A program made the position numbers and the translations under genes. From Acetobacter sicerae (GTDB lineage: Bacteria; Pseudomonadota; Alphaproteobacteria; Acetobacterales; Acetobacteraceae), in contig NZ_JAAABN010000001.1 in assembly GCF_011516765.1 (NCBI RefSeq), positions 124,001 to 188,000 of the forward strand: DNA of 64,000 nt. The letters run 5' to 3'. Positions 1-9,274 of the stretch are shown one piece after another. Under the pieces are notes generated by a model. The model worked only from the letters and a program-made list of their open reading frames with translations. It was not told the origin of the DNA and did no database searches. Numbering within the stretch: the first letter of the stretch is position 1; each line of letters begins with the position of its first letter.

Positions 1-93
1 GCGCAGGCCCGGACGATGGCGGACCATACCTATGGCCACCGTATCCGTCAGGCTCTGGGTATTCTGAAGGAAAACGGCATCCTCAATAGCTGA
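1..93 (+). CDS. C-terminal end of a CgeB/GT-B-like glycosyltransferase (partial)
   Basis: Only the last 30 codons are in the window, open at the left edge and ending with TGA at 91-93. The visible tail contains ADHTYGHRIRQALGILK. An AEHTY-HR-pattern followed by a short helix is typical of the C-terminus of CgeB-like glycosyltransferases, so that is the best guess. A terminator hairpin follows immediately, so this gene ends its own transcription unit before lysA. The tail is too short to be sure of the family. Confidence 0.4.
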   Translation, partial: AQARTMADHTYGHRIRQALGILKENGILNS

Positions 94-106
94 TGCTGTC
101 GGTTAA

Positions 107-144
107 GGCAGGGGCATGTCGCATGACCGGCTCCTGCCATTTTT
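107..144 (+). terminator. Rho-independent terminator after the partial upstream gene
   Basis: GGCAGGGGC (107-115) pairs with GCTCCTGCC (130-138) over nine base pairs including one G-T wobble, with a 14-base loop. ATTTTTG follows directly. It lies 14 bases after the upstream stop and about 70 bases before lysA, so it separates the two genes. Confidence 0.75.
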
Positions 145-211
145 GTGACGTAGGGAACCTTTGCAAATTCAGCCGATTGGCAAGTTCCGACTGAGCCGGT
201 AACGTGACACT

Positions 212-1555
212 ATGGCTGACCCGACCGTTTTCACCACCCCCGATCCCACTGTTCGCGAACTGCTGGCGACGCACTCGAACCTGTCGCTCGATGTGCGAAG
301 TGGATTGATGCTGGATGGGGTGCCCCTGCAGGCGATTGCTGACGAGGTTGGCACGCCGTGCTGGGTCATGAGTGCTGACACGCTCAGAAAAAGAGCCACA
401 AAACTCCAGAATGCGATGAAAGCGGCGGGATTGTCGGTTTCGGCCCATTTTGCGGTGAAATCGAACGACCACCTCGCCGTGCTGAGTATCGTGTCACAGG
501 CAGGGATGGGCGCTGATGTTGTCAGCGGCGGGGAACTGATCAAGGCCCGAAAGGCTGGCATCCCGGCGTCGCGGATCGTGTTTTCCGGGGTTGGCAAAAC
601 CGATGCCGAACTGAGGCTCGCTCTTCAGGAAGGCATTGCCCAGATCAATGTCGAAAGCGCTGAAGAGCTGGAGATCCTGTCCGGCGTGGCCTCGTCCATG
701 GGGCGTGAGATCGACGTGGCTCTTCGTGTTAATCCTGACGTCGATGCGAAGACACACGCCAAGATCACCACGGGGGTTGCGGGCAACAAGTTCGGTATTC
801 CGTATGATGAGGCTCTTGGGCTGTACCGTCTGGCTTCCGAGCTGCCCGGACTGAGGCCCGTTGGTTATGCCGTGCATATCGGCAGTCAGATTCTGACGAT
901 GGAGCCTTATCGGGCGGCCTACGCCCGGATTGCGGAGCTTGTGCGCACCACACGTCAGGCTGGCCTGCCGGTGACGGTTGTTGATTGCGGCGGTGGTCTC
1001 GGCATCTGCTACCGCGATGAGGGCGAAGGCTCGCCTGAGGCGCTGGCCGGGGTGATCCGCTCAGAACTGGGCGACCTTGATGTGCGTCTGGCGATTGAAC
1101 CGGGACGGTGGATTGCGGCACCCGCTGGCGTGCTGCTGGCGAGCGTGATCCTGAGCAAGAAGGTCACGGATGGTTCGCCGTTCATCATTCTGGATGCGGC
1201 CATGAACGATCTGTTGAGGCCTTCCCTGTATGAAGCCTGGCATGGAATTCTGCCTCTCTCGGCGCATGACGCCGTTCTCGCTCCGGAAGAAGCCAGTGTC
1301 GTTGGACCGGTCTGCGAGACCGGTGACACATTCGCACAAGGCCGCAGTCTGCCGCCGTTACAGAGAGGGGCGCGGGTCGCCATCCTTGATACGGGTGCTT
1401 ATGGCGCCGTGATGAGTTCCACCTACAATGCCCGCCCGCTGGCTGCCGAGGTTCTGGTTGAAGGAGATCGCTGGTCAGTGATCCGGCCGCGTCAGAAGGT
1501 TGAAGACCTATGGGCGAGTGAAATCATGTCTGAAGGAATGCGTGTCGAGGCATGA
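212..1555 (+). CDS. lysA: Diaminopimelate decarboxylase
   Basis: This PLP enzyme of fold type III converts meso-diaminopimelate to L-lysine, the last step of cytoplasmic lysine synthesis. The 447-residue length fits the family. The PLP lysine is K83 in HFAVKSND. Other landmarks are the phosphate-binding CGGGLGI near residue 258, EPGR near 296, the active-site CETGD near 368 contributed by the partner subunit, and DTGAYGAVMSSTYN near 395. The ATG at 212 is the natural start, though its ribosome site is weak. The stop overlaps the next ATG by four bases (ATGA), so translation of the DUF4175 gene is probably coupled, an arrangement known in other alphaproteobacteria. Confidence 0.97.
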   Translation: MADPTVFTTPDPTVRELLATHSNLSLDVRSGLMLDGVPLQAIADEVGTPCWVMSADTLRKRATKLQNAMKAAGLSVSAHFAVKSNDHLAVLSIVSQAGMGADVVSGGELIKARKAGIPASRIVFSGVGKTDAELRLALQEGIAQINVESAEELEILSGVASSMGREIDVALRVNPDVDAKTHAKITTGVAGNKFGIPYDEALGLYRLASELPGLRPVGYAVHIGSQILTMEPYRAAYARIAELVRTTRQAGLPVTVVDCGGGLGICYRDEGEGSPEALAGVIRSELGDLDVRLAIEPGRWIAAPAGVLLASVILSKKVTDGSPFIILDAAMNDLLRPSLYEAWHGILPLSAHDAVLAPEEASVVGPVCETGDTFAQGRSLPPLQRGARVAILDTGAYGAVMSSTYNARPLAAEVLVEGDRWSVIRPRQKVEDLWASEIMSEGMRVEA

Positions 1556-4341
1556 GCATAGCCCCGCCGGAACAGATCAAAAACGCAGGTTTGCCTGACG
1601 AAACAAAGCGGGCGGCAGATCTCGCTGACGTGCGCAGGAAAGCGCATTCTGTTCTGGTGGTGGAAAGAGTTGCCGGTCTTCTCGCTCCCGCCGCTTCTGT
1701 CGCCGGTCTTTATTGTGTCGCCGGTTTTCTGCGTATTCCGCAGACCATGCCTGACTGGCTCCATGCGGTTGTCGAAGTTGGCAGTCTTGGAGCGGTCGTC
1801 TGGCTCGGACGGCGTAGGCTGAAGCAGTATATCCCGCCATCCCAGATGGAAGTGGATCGACGGATCGAGCAGGTGTCCGGCCTGCGTAACAGACCTTTGG
1901 GTTCCATGACGGATCGCTCGTCCGGGGTGGGATCAGACATCCTCTGGAGCGCTTATCAGGAGCGGTTGCTGAAATCGCTGGGGCCACTTCGCTCCGGTTG
2001 GCCTGAACTTTCCAGCCTGAGCAACAACCGTTTACTGCCCGTTGTGGTGTTGGCCGTCATCGGTACGGGTGTCTGGGCCGGAGGTCATGCTCCCGGACGT
2101 CTGGCTGCTGCTTTCATTCCGGGTATCGATGATCCTGACGTGCCGCTGCCGCATGTCGAAGCCTGGATTACGCCGCCATCCTATGCGCCGTCGGCTCCGG
2201 TTTTTCTGGCTGACGGGGCAGCGCATGTTCCTGCTGTGCCAGAAGGCTCCGTTCTGGTTTCGACAGTTACGGGCACGCGGTCCACGCCACATCTGGAGGG
2301 TGGTTTCAGCAACGAAACCATGCAGGCGCTGGGGCAGCATTCCTGGCGTATTCAGGCAGACCTTGACCATTCCGGTTCCTTTGTCGTGAACAGCCGTGGT
2401 CGCACGCTGGCCTCCTGGCAACTGACTGTAACGCCGGATGCGCTCCCGCAGGTGGCGTGGGGGCAGAATCCCGGCGGCGAGAAAGGCGGGCGTCGGACCC
2501 GGTTTCCTTACGACGCGCATCACGCCTATGGGCTTGGCTCGCTGGTCGTCGAAATCAGGCTGGCTCATCCGGGACTGCTGACCAGAAGTCGTGTTCTGAC
2601 AGTGCCTGTTCCGCTGAAAGGCCATCCGGTCAGTGCAAAAGGCGTAATCGGCCCAGATCTGTCAGATGATCCGTGGGCGGGCGAGGAAGTCTCCGCCACA
2701 CTGGTTGCGACCAGTGTCAGCAAAAAGGTGGCCCGGAGTCCGATCGCCACATTCAGGCTCGGTTCCCGGACGTTCAAATCGCCTGTGGCGAAGGCGGTGC
2801 TGGACCTCAGGCGGCGTCTGGCTCTGGGCGACGAGCGTCGTCATGCCGCTGCCGAGGATCTGGCCGCCATCGGGGAAACACCGGGTCCAATCGACCAGAA
2901 CACCGGCACCTTCCTCAATCTGACCAGTATTGTCGCGCTCCTGGATAACCGCGACGTGGAGGACGGTGACGCCCGCAACGAAGCCGTAGGGCGGCTGTGG
3001 GATCTTGCTCTCGACATTGAGGATCAACTGCATGGCGGCAAGCAGTCCGCTCAGGCGTCCATCGACGTCAGGGCGGCTCAGGAAGCTGTGTCCGAGCAGT
3101 TGCGGCACATGCGGGAAGATAATGCTCACGGGACGGAAGATCAGGCGGAACTGAAGCGGCGCATGGACGCGCTGCGCGCCGCCATCGGTCGCAAGATGCA
3201 GGCGCTGGCCGAGCAGGCCATGCGTGACGGAACGGCCATTCCCGACCTGCCCGGCCTTACAAAATCCGGCGATCGCGCCTTTCAGAAGCTGATGGAGCGG
3301 TTGCAGGGAGATGCGGCGGAAGGTCACGAGGATGGCGCGATGGACAAGCTGCAACAGCTTGAGGATTCCATCGAGAAGATGCGCAACGCCACGCCGCAGG
3401 ATATGGCGCAACTGGCCCAGCAGATGATGGCGCAGCAGAAGCTGAAGGAGCAGGCGGAAAGCCTCGGTGATCTGGTGAAGCAGCAGAGTTCGCTTCTGGA
3501 TCACGCTCAGGCGCGACTTGATCGGAATCAGCGGCGACGGGACGAGAGCGCCGCTTCACAGCCGCCGTCAGAGGACAGTGATCTCGGGTCCATGTCCACG
3601 TCGGAATTGTTGCGCAGACTTGGTCTGGTGCCACCTGATGGTAGCGGCGGCCCCACTCAGCAGCCTGGGGGTGAAGCGCAGGCTCCCGCTCCGCAGGAAC
3701 CCGCCCAGTCAACGCAACCGGCAGATGCGGACAGAAATGGTCAGGCACTCGCAGCGGAAGCGGACCAGAAGAGGTCGGATGGCGCTGCGCAGCATGCCCT
3801 GATGCGGGCGACTGAAGAACTCGGGAGTGAGTTCAAGGAGCTTTCAGGCAAAGAGGTTCCGGCGTTTGGCGAAGCGGGCAAGGCCATGAAGGACGCCCGT
3901 CATGCTCTGGCGGCTGATAATGACCCGGATGCCGTGAAGGCCGAGACTGCGGCGCTCAAGGCGTTGCAGCAGGGACGTAACCAGATGCGCAAGGCCCTGC
4001 AGGGCAAGGGAGGAGGCTCGGGCAGCACGAGTTTCCTGCCGTCTTTTGGTGGAGGCAGCAGTCAGGGCAAGGACGGGCAGTCCGGCAGTGGCGACGAGGA
4101 GAATGGTGATCCGGGTGAGGGTCAGTCCGGTGACGAGCAGAATTCTGATCGTGATCCGCTGGGTCGGGCGACAGGCGAGGGAGGAGACGCCACTCCGAAC
4201 GCCGGCGGAGACCGTCTGCCTGAGAAGATGTCACGTGAACGCGCACAGGCGATTGAGGAGGAACTGCGGCGCAGGGATTCCGATCGGACCCGTCCGAAAG
4301 AGGAACTGGATTACCTCGACAGACTGCTGAAATCCTTCTGA
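1552..4341 (+). CDS. TIGR02302/DUF4175 family membrane protein
   Basis: A 929-residue protein with three hydrophobic segments near the N-terminus (about 40-60, 69-85, 161-178), then a beta-rich, probably extracytoplasmic middle. A long charged coiled-coil region rich in Gln, Met and Lys lies around 470-660, followed by a Gly/Ser/Asp low-complexity stretch near 820-880. The C-terminus ends in EELDYLDRLLKSF, the conserved tail of TIGR02302/DUF4175 proteins. The function of the family is not established. Its start overlaps the lysA stop. The size, the lysA neighbour and the tail motif together make the family call firm, but no enzymatic role should be inferred. Confidence 0.85.
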   Translation: MSIAPPEQIKNAGLPDETKRAADLADVRRKAHSVLVVERVAGLLAPAASVAGLYCVAGFLRIPQTMPDWLHAVVEVGSLGAVVWLGRRRLKQYIPPSQMEVDRRIEQVSGLRNRPLGSMTDRSSGVGSDILWSAYQERLLKSLGPLRSGWPELSSLSNNRLLPVVVLAVIGTGVWAGGHAPGRLAAAFIPGIDDPDVPLPHVEAWITPPSYAPSAPVFLADGAAHVPAVPEGSVLVSTVTGTRSTPHLEGGFSNETMQALGQHSWRIQADLDHSGSFVVNSRGRTLASWQLTVTPDALPQVAWGQNPGGEKGGRRTRFPYDAHHAYGLGSLVVEIRLAHPGLLTRSRVLTVPVPLKGHPVSAKGVIGPDLSDDPWAGEEVSATLVATSVSKKVARSPIATFRLGSRTFKSPVAKAVLDLRRRLALGDERRHAAAEDLAAIGETPGPIDQNTGTFLNLTSIVALLDNRDVEDGDARNEAVGRLWDLALDIEDQLHGGKQSAQASIDVRAAQEAVSEQLRHMREDNAHGTEDQAELKRRMDALRAAIGRKMQALAEQAMRDGTAIPDLPGLTKSGDRAFQKLMERLQGDAAEGHEDGAMDKLQQLEDSIEKMRNATPQDMAQLAQQMMAQQKLKEQAESLGDLVKQQSSLLDHAQARLDRNQRRRDESAASQPPSEDSDLGSMSTSELLRRLGLVPPDGSGGPTQQPGGEAQAPAPQEPAQSTQPADADRNGQALAAEADQKRSDGAAQHALMRATEELGSEFKELSGKEVPAFGEAGKAMKDARHALAADNDPDAVKAETAALKALQQGRNQMRKALQGKGGGSGSTSFLPSFGGGSSQGKDGQSGSGDEENGDPGEGQSGDEQNSDRDPLGRATGEGGDATPNAGGDRLPEKMSRERAQAIEEELRRRDSDRTRPKEELDYLDRLLKSF

Positions 4342-4374
4342 TATTTTTGGTTGCTGTACTGTTTGTGGACACGT

Positions 4375-4399
4375 TTTCTTCGGCCGGAACCGGAAGAAA
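4375..4399. terminator. Weak hairpin between convergent genes
   Basis: TTTCTTC (4375-4381) and GAAGAAA (4393-4399) can pair over seven bases around a GC-rich loop. It lies between the DUF4175 stop and the stop of the convergent TetR gene and has T-rich flanks, so it could work in either direction. The stem is AT-rich and modest. Confidence 0.35.
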
Positions 4400-4427
4400 G
4401 AGTAAAAGCTATTCCTGATAGACAAGC

Positions 4428-5057
4428 CTATCCCGGCGAGCTGAGTTTCTGTTCCAGTCCACGAATGGCCATGTTCAGGCCAAAGTGGAAGCCTTCATCC
4501 GGATCGCTGTTGAGCATGTAACGCCACGCTGATGCGGCGGCGGGATAGCGTTCCAGAAGGGACTGGAGATCGGGAGGCTGATTATGATCAGGACGTTTTT
4601 CGGAAAACGCCTGTTCTTCCCCGGTAAATCCGATCACATAATAGAGCGTTGAGAAGGTACCCCACGCAGCGGTTCCGTCGTCTGCGCCTGTGTCCTTGAG
4701 AGCCGCAATCATCTGCGAGGTGATCCGCGCCACATTTTCCGAAAGCGGATAGGTGCGGGCCAGAAAGCGGGCGCCATCACGATGAGCCAGCAGGGCCTGT
4801 CTGACCTCGCACGAAATCCTGAAAAACATCGTCTGCCATTTCTCGGCGGGAATGGCCGTTACGGCAACCTGTTCGAGAAGCGTATCGGCGACGGCTTCGA
4901 ACAGCGTGTCCTTGTTTGCGAAATGCCAGTAGAGCGACGGCACCTGCACGCCCAGAGCGTCCGCCAGCTTGCGCATCGTCAGCCCTTCCATACCCAGCCT
5001 GTCCAGCAGTTCCAGCGCCGAGTTTATGATTTCTGCTCTGACTATCTTCACGCGCAC
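4428..5057 (-). CDS. TetR family transcriptional repressor
   Basis: A one-domain regulator of about 209 residues with an N-terminal helix-turn-helix (LTMRKLADALGVQVPSLYWH, about residues 25-44) and a TetR_C_1-like ligand-binding C-terminal half, as in tetracycline-type TetR. I chose the GTG at 5057, preceded by GGGGAAACT. The reading frame stays open to 5159, but that longer version would run through the operator region and into the divergent monooxygenase gene. Two palindromes in the 89-base gap to the next gene are likely its operators, so it probably represses both itself and the monooxygenase. The inducer is unknown. Confidence 0.9.
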   Translation of the reverse strand: MRVKIVRAEIINSALELLDRLGMEGLTMRKLADALGVQVPSLYWHFANKDTLFEAVADTLLEQVAVTAIPAEKWQTMFFRISCEVRQALLAHRDGARFLARTYPLSENVARITSQMIAALKDTGADDGTAAWGTFSTLYYVIGFTGEEQAFSEKRPDHNQPPDLQSLLERYPAAASAWRYMLNSDPDEGFHFGLNMAIRGLEQKLSSPG

Positions 5058-5092
5058 AGTTTCCCCGTTTCCCGCTTGTCTACTTGCCACAA

Positions 5093-5134
5093 AATCTAAC
5101 ACTGTTAGTCTTTGGAATCTAACAGTGTTAGATT
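5093..5134. promoter_or_regulatory. Paired TetR operator palindromes
   Basis: A perfect 9-1-9 palindrome, AATCTAACAGTGTTAGATT, lies at 5116-5134. A second copy at 5093-5111 keeps the left arm and six bases of the right arm. The centres (5102 and 5125) are 23 bases apart. They sit between the divergent TetR and monooxygenase starts, where a TetR dimer would block both promoters. Confidence 0.8.
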
Positions 5135-5146
5135 GAGAGCATTTCC

Positions 5147-6598
5147 ATGGAAACTTCATACGACGTATTGATCTCCGGCGCAGGTCCGGTCGGGCTTTGG
5201 CTGGCCTGCGAACTGAAACTGGCGGGCGTCAACGTGGCCCTCCTTGACCGTCGCAGCGCCCGCACGACTGAGTCACGGGCACTGGCCATTCATGGCCGCA
5301 CGATGGAAGTCTTTGGATTGCGCGGCCTGGAGGGGGATTTCCTTGCCGCGGGTCGCAAAATTCCCATGATGGAATATGGCGCTCTGGATACACGGATTGC
5401 ATTTGCGCCGTTTGAAAGTCGTTTTCCTTTCACCCTTTTTCTGCGTCAGACCAAAACGGAAGAATTTCTGGAAAAACGCGCTCTGGCGCTCGGTGTGCCA
5501 CTCCTGCGCAGCACCGAAGTGACCGAGGTTGTCGATGCCGGATCGGAGGTGCAGGTCACCACATCGGCCGGATCCTTCTCCGCAGCGTGGCTGGTAGGGG
5601 CTGATGGCGCGCGTAGTCTGGTACGCCATCAGGCCGGGATCGGGTTTGAGGGGTTTGACGGGCATATCACCGCGATGCTGGGCGACGTGGTTCTGGCGAG
5701 CCCGCCTGAAGGGGCCGGGGTGCTGTCCATGGTCACGTCGCGTGGTGCCCTGCTGATGTCGCCTCTTGGAGATGGTGTGCATCATCGGGTCATTGCCGTT
5801 GATGCCGAACAGCCGTCGGTGGACAAGGACATTCCCCTGAGCGTTGCTGAACTTGCCGCTGCGGCGACGAAGATTTCCGGCAGGGACTATGGGATGGGCG
5901 AGGCGTCCTGGCTGTCCCGATTCACCGATGCGACACGTCTTGCGTCCACCTACAGGAAAGGCCGCATCCTGCTGGCGGGTGATGCCGCGCATATTCATGC
6001 CCCGATGGGAGGTCAGGGCCTGAATGTCGGTTTGCAGGACGCGATGAACCTCGGCTGGAAACTGGCCATGGTGGTCCGGAATCTGGCTCCCGAAAGTCTG
6101 CTCGACAGCTACGATGCCGAGCGCAGACCTGTTGGGAAAATGCTTTTTGATAACACTCTGGCGCAGGTGGCTCTGGCCACGGATTTTTCTCCGCCGAACC
6201 TGTCGTTACGCAATACGATGAACGATATCCTGTCCTTTCCGGATGTGAACCGTCGCATTGCGGGAGAGATTTCCGGGTTCGACGTGGCCTATGGCTATGA
6301 CAGGGTCGTGCCGGAGACGTTGCCTGCTCATCTGGTTTCGGGAAAGCGGGTTCCGGATGTCAGTCTGATTGTCGAAAACCAGTCCGTGACGCTCTACCAC
6401 CTTATGGGGAAGGGAGAGTGGGTGCATCTGACGTTGTCGTCGACAAAACACGATCTGCCGGGCTCTCCGGAATGGCTGCGTCCGGACAGCGTGAAACAGG
6501 TTATGGGACAGATTGTCGGTGACAGCCCCTCTTTCGCCGGCGTGTCTGCGGTGCTGATCCGACCGGATGGGTATGTTCACAACGTCAGCATGGGCTGA
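5147..6598 (+). CDS. FAD-dependent aromatic monooxygenase (PheA/TfdB/Rox-type)
   Basis: A 483-residue group A flavoprotein monooxygenase that would use NAD(P)H and O2 to hydroxylate an aromatic or polyketide-like substrate in the cytoplasm. The FAD Rossmann motif GAGPVG is at 11-16, the NAD(P)H/FAD DG motif (VGADGARSLVRHQAG) near 152-166, and the GD motif (LLAGDAAHIHAP) near 275-286, followed by GGQGLNVGLQDA. The length is close to rifampicin monooxygenases and shorter than phenol hydroxylases, which carry a full thioredoxin-like tail. ATG at 5147 follows GAGAG. Control by the adjacent TetR protein suggests an inducible detoxification enzyme; the substrate cannot be read from sequence. Confidence 0.88.
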   Translation: METSYDVLISGAGPVGLWLACELKLAGVNVALLDRRSARTTESRALAIHGRTMEVFGLRGLEGDFLAAGRKIPMMEYGALDTRIAFAPFESRFPFTLFLRQTKTEEFLEKRALALGVPLLRSTEVTEVVDAGSEVQVTTSAGSFSAAWLVGADGARSLVRHQAGIGFEGFDGHITAMLGDVVLASPPEGAGVLSMVTSRGALLMSPLGDGVHHRVIAVDAEQPSVDKDIPLSVAELAAAATKISGRDYGMGEASWLSRFTDATRLASTYRKGRILLAGDAAHIHAPMGGQGLNVGLQDAMNLGWKLAMVVRNLAPESLLDSYDAERRPVGKMLFDNTLAQVALATDFSPPNLSLRNTMNDILSFPDVNRRIAGEISGFDVAYGYDRVVPETLPAHLVSGKRVPDVSLIVENQSVTLYHLMGKGEWVHLTLSSTKHDLPGSPEWLRPDSVKQVMGQIVGDSPSFAGVSAVLIRPDGYVHNVSMG

Positions 6599-6611
6599 CG
6601 AACAAGAAACA

Positions 6612-6650
6612 TTCGAGATGCGATCTTTCGGGAGACGGACGCATCTCGAA
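6612..6650. terminator. Inverted repeat between convergent genes
   Basis: TTCGAGATGCG (6612-6622) and CGCATCTCGAA (6640-6650) form a perfect 11-bp stem with a 17-base loop, starting 13 bases after the monooxygenase stop. The following bases are only weakly T-rich (CCGTTTTGCC). It may terminate both convergent genes. Confidence 0.6.
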
Positions 6651-6724
6651 CCGTTTTGCCTGCGTTGTGGCTTACGATGTCCTTTTTGATATGCGGATAT
6701 TGCCGATCGTTATGCTGTCCGTAT

Positions 6725-8020
6725 TCAAGCGGATTTCCGGGTTCCGGACAGAGATGAAAACGACATTCCATACCCGAGCAGCACCAGATAGGCAGAGATC
6801 GCAAGAATCAGAAAAGCAGTCTGAACGCCTATATACGGCTTGAGCAGAACGAACATCTGCGGCGTGCAGGCGCCACCGGAAAACATCATGACCAGCAGAG
6901 CCGACGCAAGAGGAACGTGGCGTCCCGCATCCCGTATCGCCATGGGAAACAGGGTGGGCATGATCATGGCGTTGGCAAGACCGAGAAGAGCGACGCACAG
7001 GACAGACAGGTAGCCGGTTGTCAGATATGCAGCGACGGCGAAGAACATACCGCCCACGCAGGATAACACCATGCATCGTTCCTGTGAAAGAACACGCGGG
7101 ACAAGGCAGAGACCTGCCGCGTATCCGGTCATCATCGCAAAAAGGGTGAAAGCGGTGAAAAAACGCGTCTGGTCGAGTGGCATTCCGAACGCCTGCCCAT
7201 AGGTTCCGATAGCGTCGCCTGCGAGAACTTCAATGCCGACATAGAGAAAGGTCGCCACCATGCCGAAGCCGAGACGCGGTGTGATGTGAAAGCCCGGTGA
7301 GGACAGGGCGAGGGCTTCAGGCGGATCCAGATCGGGGAGGTTCGACAGAAAAACCGCACAGGCAGCCACGCCGAGAAGCGCCGTCATGCCGAGATATGGC
7401 CAGTAAATCGCATTGGTGAAACTCGAAAGAATGGCTTCGCGTTCGGCGGAACTGGCGGCGTGTTGCGCCTGTTCCGCCACACCGCTGATATTGTGCATGA
7501 CCATGGCGGCCAGAACGATGGGAGCGAGGATGCCCGCGAATTTGTTGCACAGCCCCATGATGGCGATGCGCTGGGCTGCCCGGTCATGCGGCCCGAGCAG
7601 GCTGACATAGGGATTGACCGTCACCTGAAGCAGGGTGAGGCCTGCGCCGATAATCATCAGTCCGCCGAGTGCGCCGGGATAGGAGCGCAGAACGACACAT
7701 TGTCCGAACAGGGCGCTTCCGGCGCCCATGATGGCAAGCGCCAGAGCGAGACCGCTTTTCAGGCCAGCGCGGCTGACGATGCGAGCGGCGGGCAGGGCAA
7801 AAAGAAGGTAGGCGATATAGAATGCCAGCGGCACAAGGAACGCGCCGATATCGGAGAGGGAAAAAGCCACTCTTACAAAGGAGATCAGTGGACCGTTCAG
7901 CCACGTGACGAAGCCGATCAGGAAGAACAGTCCGGCGGTGCTGATCAGAGGTGTCCAGCCAAATGATCCGGCGGGGCAGCGGGAGAGGGAAGTCTCGGGT
8001 GAGGCGGTCAGGCTGGACAC
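6725..8020 (-). CDS. Sugar:proton symporter, FucP/GluP family MFS
   Basis: A 12-helix major facilitator of about 431 residues. LISTAGLFFLIGFVTWLNGP opens the first helix and TLLQVTVNPYVSLLG is the hallmark of the FucP/GluP (fucose, glucose/galactose) group of H+ symporters. I chose the GTG at 8020 because GGGAAG lies about 10 bases upstream; the frame stays open to a TTG at 8092 that has no obvious ribosome site. It is divergent from galE across about 250 bases. That fits import of a hexose followed by UDP-sugar interconversion, but the substrate is inferred only from the family. Confidence 0.85.
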   Translation of the reverse strand: MSSLTASPETSLSRCPAGSFGWTPLISTAGLFFLIGFVTWLNGPLISFVRVAFSLSDIGAFLVPLAFYIAYLLFALPAARIVSRAGLKSGLALALAIMGAGSALFGQCVVLRSYPGALGGLMIIGAGLTLLQVTVNPYVSLLGPHDRAAQRIAIMGLCNKFAGILAPIVLAAMVMHNISGVAEQAQHAASSAEREAILSSFTNAIYWPYLGMTALLGVAACAVFLSNLPDLDPPEALALSSPGFHITPRLGFGMVATFLYVGIEVLAGDAIGTYGQAFGMPLDQTRFFTAFTLFAMMTGYAAGLCLVPRVLSQERCMVLSCVGGMFFAVAAYLTTGYLSVLCVALLGLANAMIMPTLFPMAIRDAGRHVPLASALLVMMFSGGACTPQMFVLLKPYIGVQTAFLILAISAYLVLLGYGMSFSSLSGTRKSA

Positions 8021-8164
8021 GATGGCAGGGCTTCCCAAGACTGATAAAAGGTGAATTTCGTAGCGACAGTTAAAGATGTTATTGGTTTGCAAGTATTATG
8101 ATAGGCTTGAACTGAAGGTGGAAGAGGTCAGAATGTGTTGCAGCAGGAGAAGCAGCTCACAGAG

Positions 8165-8179
8165 CAGTTCAGTGAACTG
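8165..8179. promoter_or_regulatory. Short perfect palindrome upstream of galE
   Basis: CAGTTCA-G-TGAACTG is a perfect 7-1-7 palindrome in the divergent gap between the sugar transporter and galE. Its position suits a regulator binding site; no regulator gene is adjacent. Confidence 0.3.
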
Positions 8180-8272
8180 TTATTAGCAGAATCTTTCAGT
8201 AATGAAATGATTTGACCCATTCAGGAAAGATTTTCCGGCAAAGGACAGTCCGGACAGTAGCGTCGTGAAAGA

Positions 8273-9271
8273 GTGATGAAGATGAAAAATCGATTTCTTG
8301 TGACAGGCGGAGCTGGCTACGTTGGTAGTCATATGGTTCTGGCCCTCCTCGACGCAGGCCACGAAGTCACGGTTTTCGACAGTCTGAGAACTGGACATCG
8401 CGCTGCTGTTCCGGATGGAGCGCGCTTCATTGAGGGTGATCTCGCGGATCTGCCGCTGCTCGACAAGGTTCTGGCAGACGGTCCGTGGGACTGCGTTTTT
8501 CATTTCGCAGCGCTTTCTCTGGTGGGGGAAAGCATGCAGAAACCCATGATGTATATGTCGGCCAATGGCGGGCTGGGTTTTGGTCTGATTGACGCCTGTG
8601 TGCGTCACGGTGTGAAGAAGTTCGTGTTTTCCTCGACTGCGGCGCTGTTTGGTTCAGCAGGCGACAAGTTGATCGACGAGGATACTCCTGTGCACCCCGG
8701 TTCGGCCTATGGCGAAAGCAAGCGTGTGGTGGAGCAGGCGCTTTACTGGGCCGACAGGATTCACGGTCTGCGTAGCGCATGCCTGCGCTATTTCAACGCA
8801 GCAGGTTGCGATCCGCAGGGGCGGGCAGGCGAGGACCATCGGCCGGAAACACATCTCATGCCGCTGGTGATCGATGCTGCGCTGGGACGGCGAGACGCCC
8901 TGACCCTGTTCGGGCAGGATTACCCCACGCCGGATGGAAGCTGTGTGCGTGACTATATCCACGTCACCGATCTGGCTCAGGCTCATCTTGCCGTTCTGCC
9001 GCTGCTTGATGAGAAAAGCGTCACGTTCAACGTAGGAACCGGCAAGGGGAATTCGAATCTGGAAGTGATTCAGGCCGTGGAGTATGTCAGCGGCAAACCC
9101 GTTCCCTGGAAAGCTGGGCCGCGTCGTGCTGGTGATCCGCCCATGCTTGTGGCCAGCCCGGCCCGTATCATGAAGGAAACCGGCTGGAAGCCGCGCTTTA
9201 CGGATCTGAATGAAACGGTCCGGACGGCGCTGGACTGGCGTATTGCGCATCCTCATGGTTATGCGGACTGA
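8273..9271 (+). CDS. galE: UDP-glucose 4-epimerase
   Basis: A 332-residue extended short-chain dehydrogenase that interconverts UDP-glucose and UDP-galactose using tightly bound NAD+. The NAD motif GGAGYVG is at 12-18, the catalytic Ser is in FSSTAALFG near 121-128, and the YxxxK pair is Y146/K150 in YGESK. RYFNAAG and the late FNVGTGKGNSNLEV stretch are also typical. Three in-frame ATGs cluster at the start (8273, 8276, 8282); the first is used here. It provides UDP-galactose for surface glycans. Only three bases separate its stop from cdd, so the two are likely co-transcribed. Confidence 0.95.
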   Translation: MMKMKNRFLVTGGAGYVGSHMVLALLDAGHEVTVFDSLRTGHRAAVPDGARFIEGDLADLPLLDKVLADGPWDCVFHFAALSLVGESMQKPMMYMSANGGLGFGLIDACVRHGVKKFVFSSTAALFGSAGDKLIDEDTPVHPGSAYGESKRVVEQALYWADRIHGLRSACLRYFNAAGCDPQGRAGEDHRPETHLMPLVIDAALGRRDALTLFGQDYPTPDGSCVRDYIHVTDLAQAHLAVLPLLDEKSVTFNVGTGKGNSNLEVIQAVEYVSGKPVPWKAGPRRAGDPPMLVASPARIMKETGWKPRFTDLNETVRTALDWRIAHPHGYAD

Positions 9272-9274
9272 TCT

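Noticed and set aside
5058..5159. N-terminal extension of the TetR protein back to an ATG at 5159
   Set aside because: It would run through the paired operators and overlap the monooxygenase start; the GTG at 5057 has a ribosome site and gives the normal TetR length.
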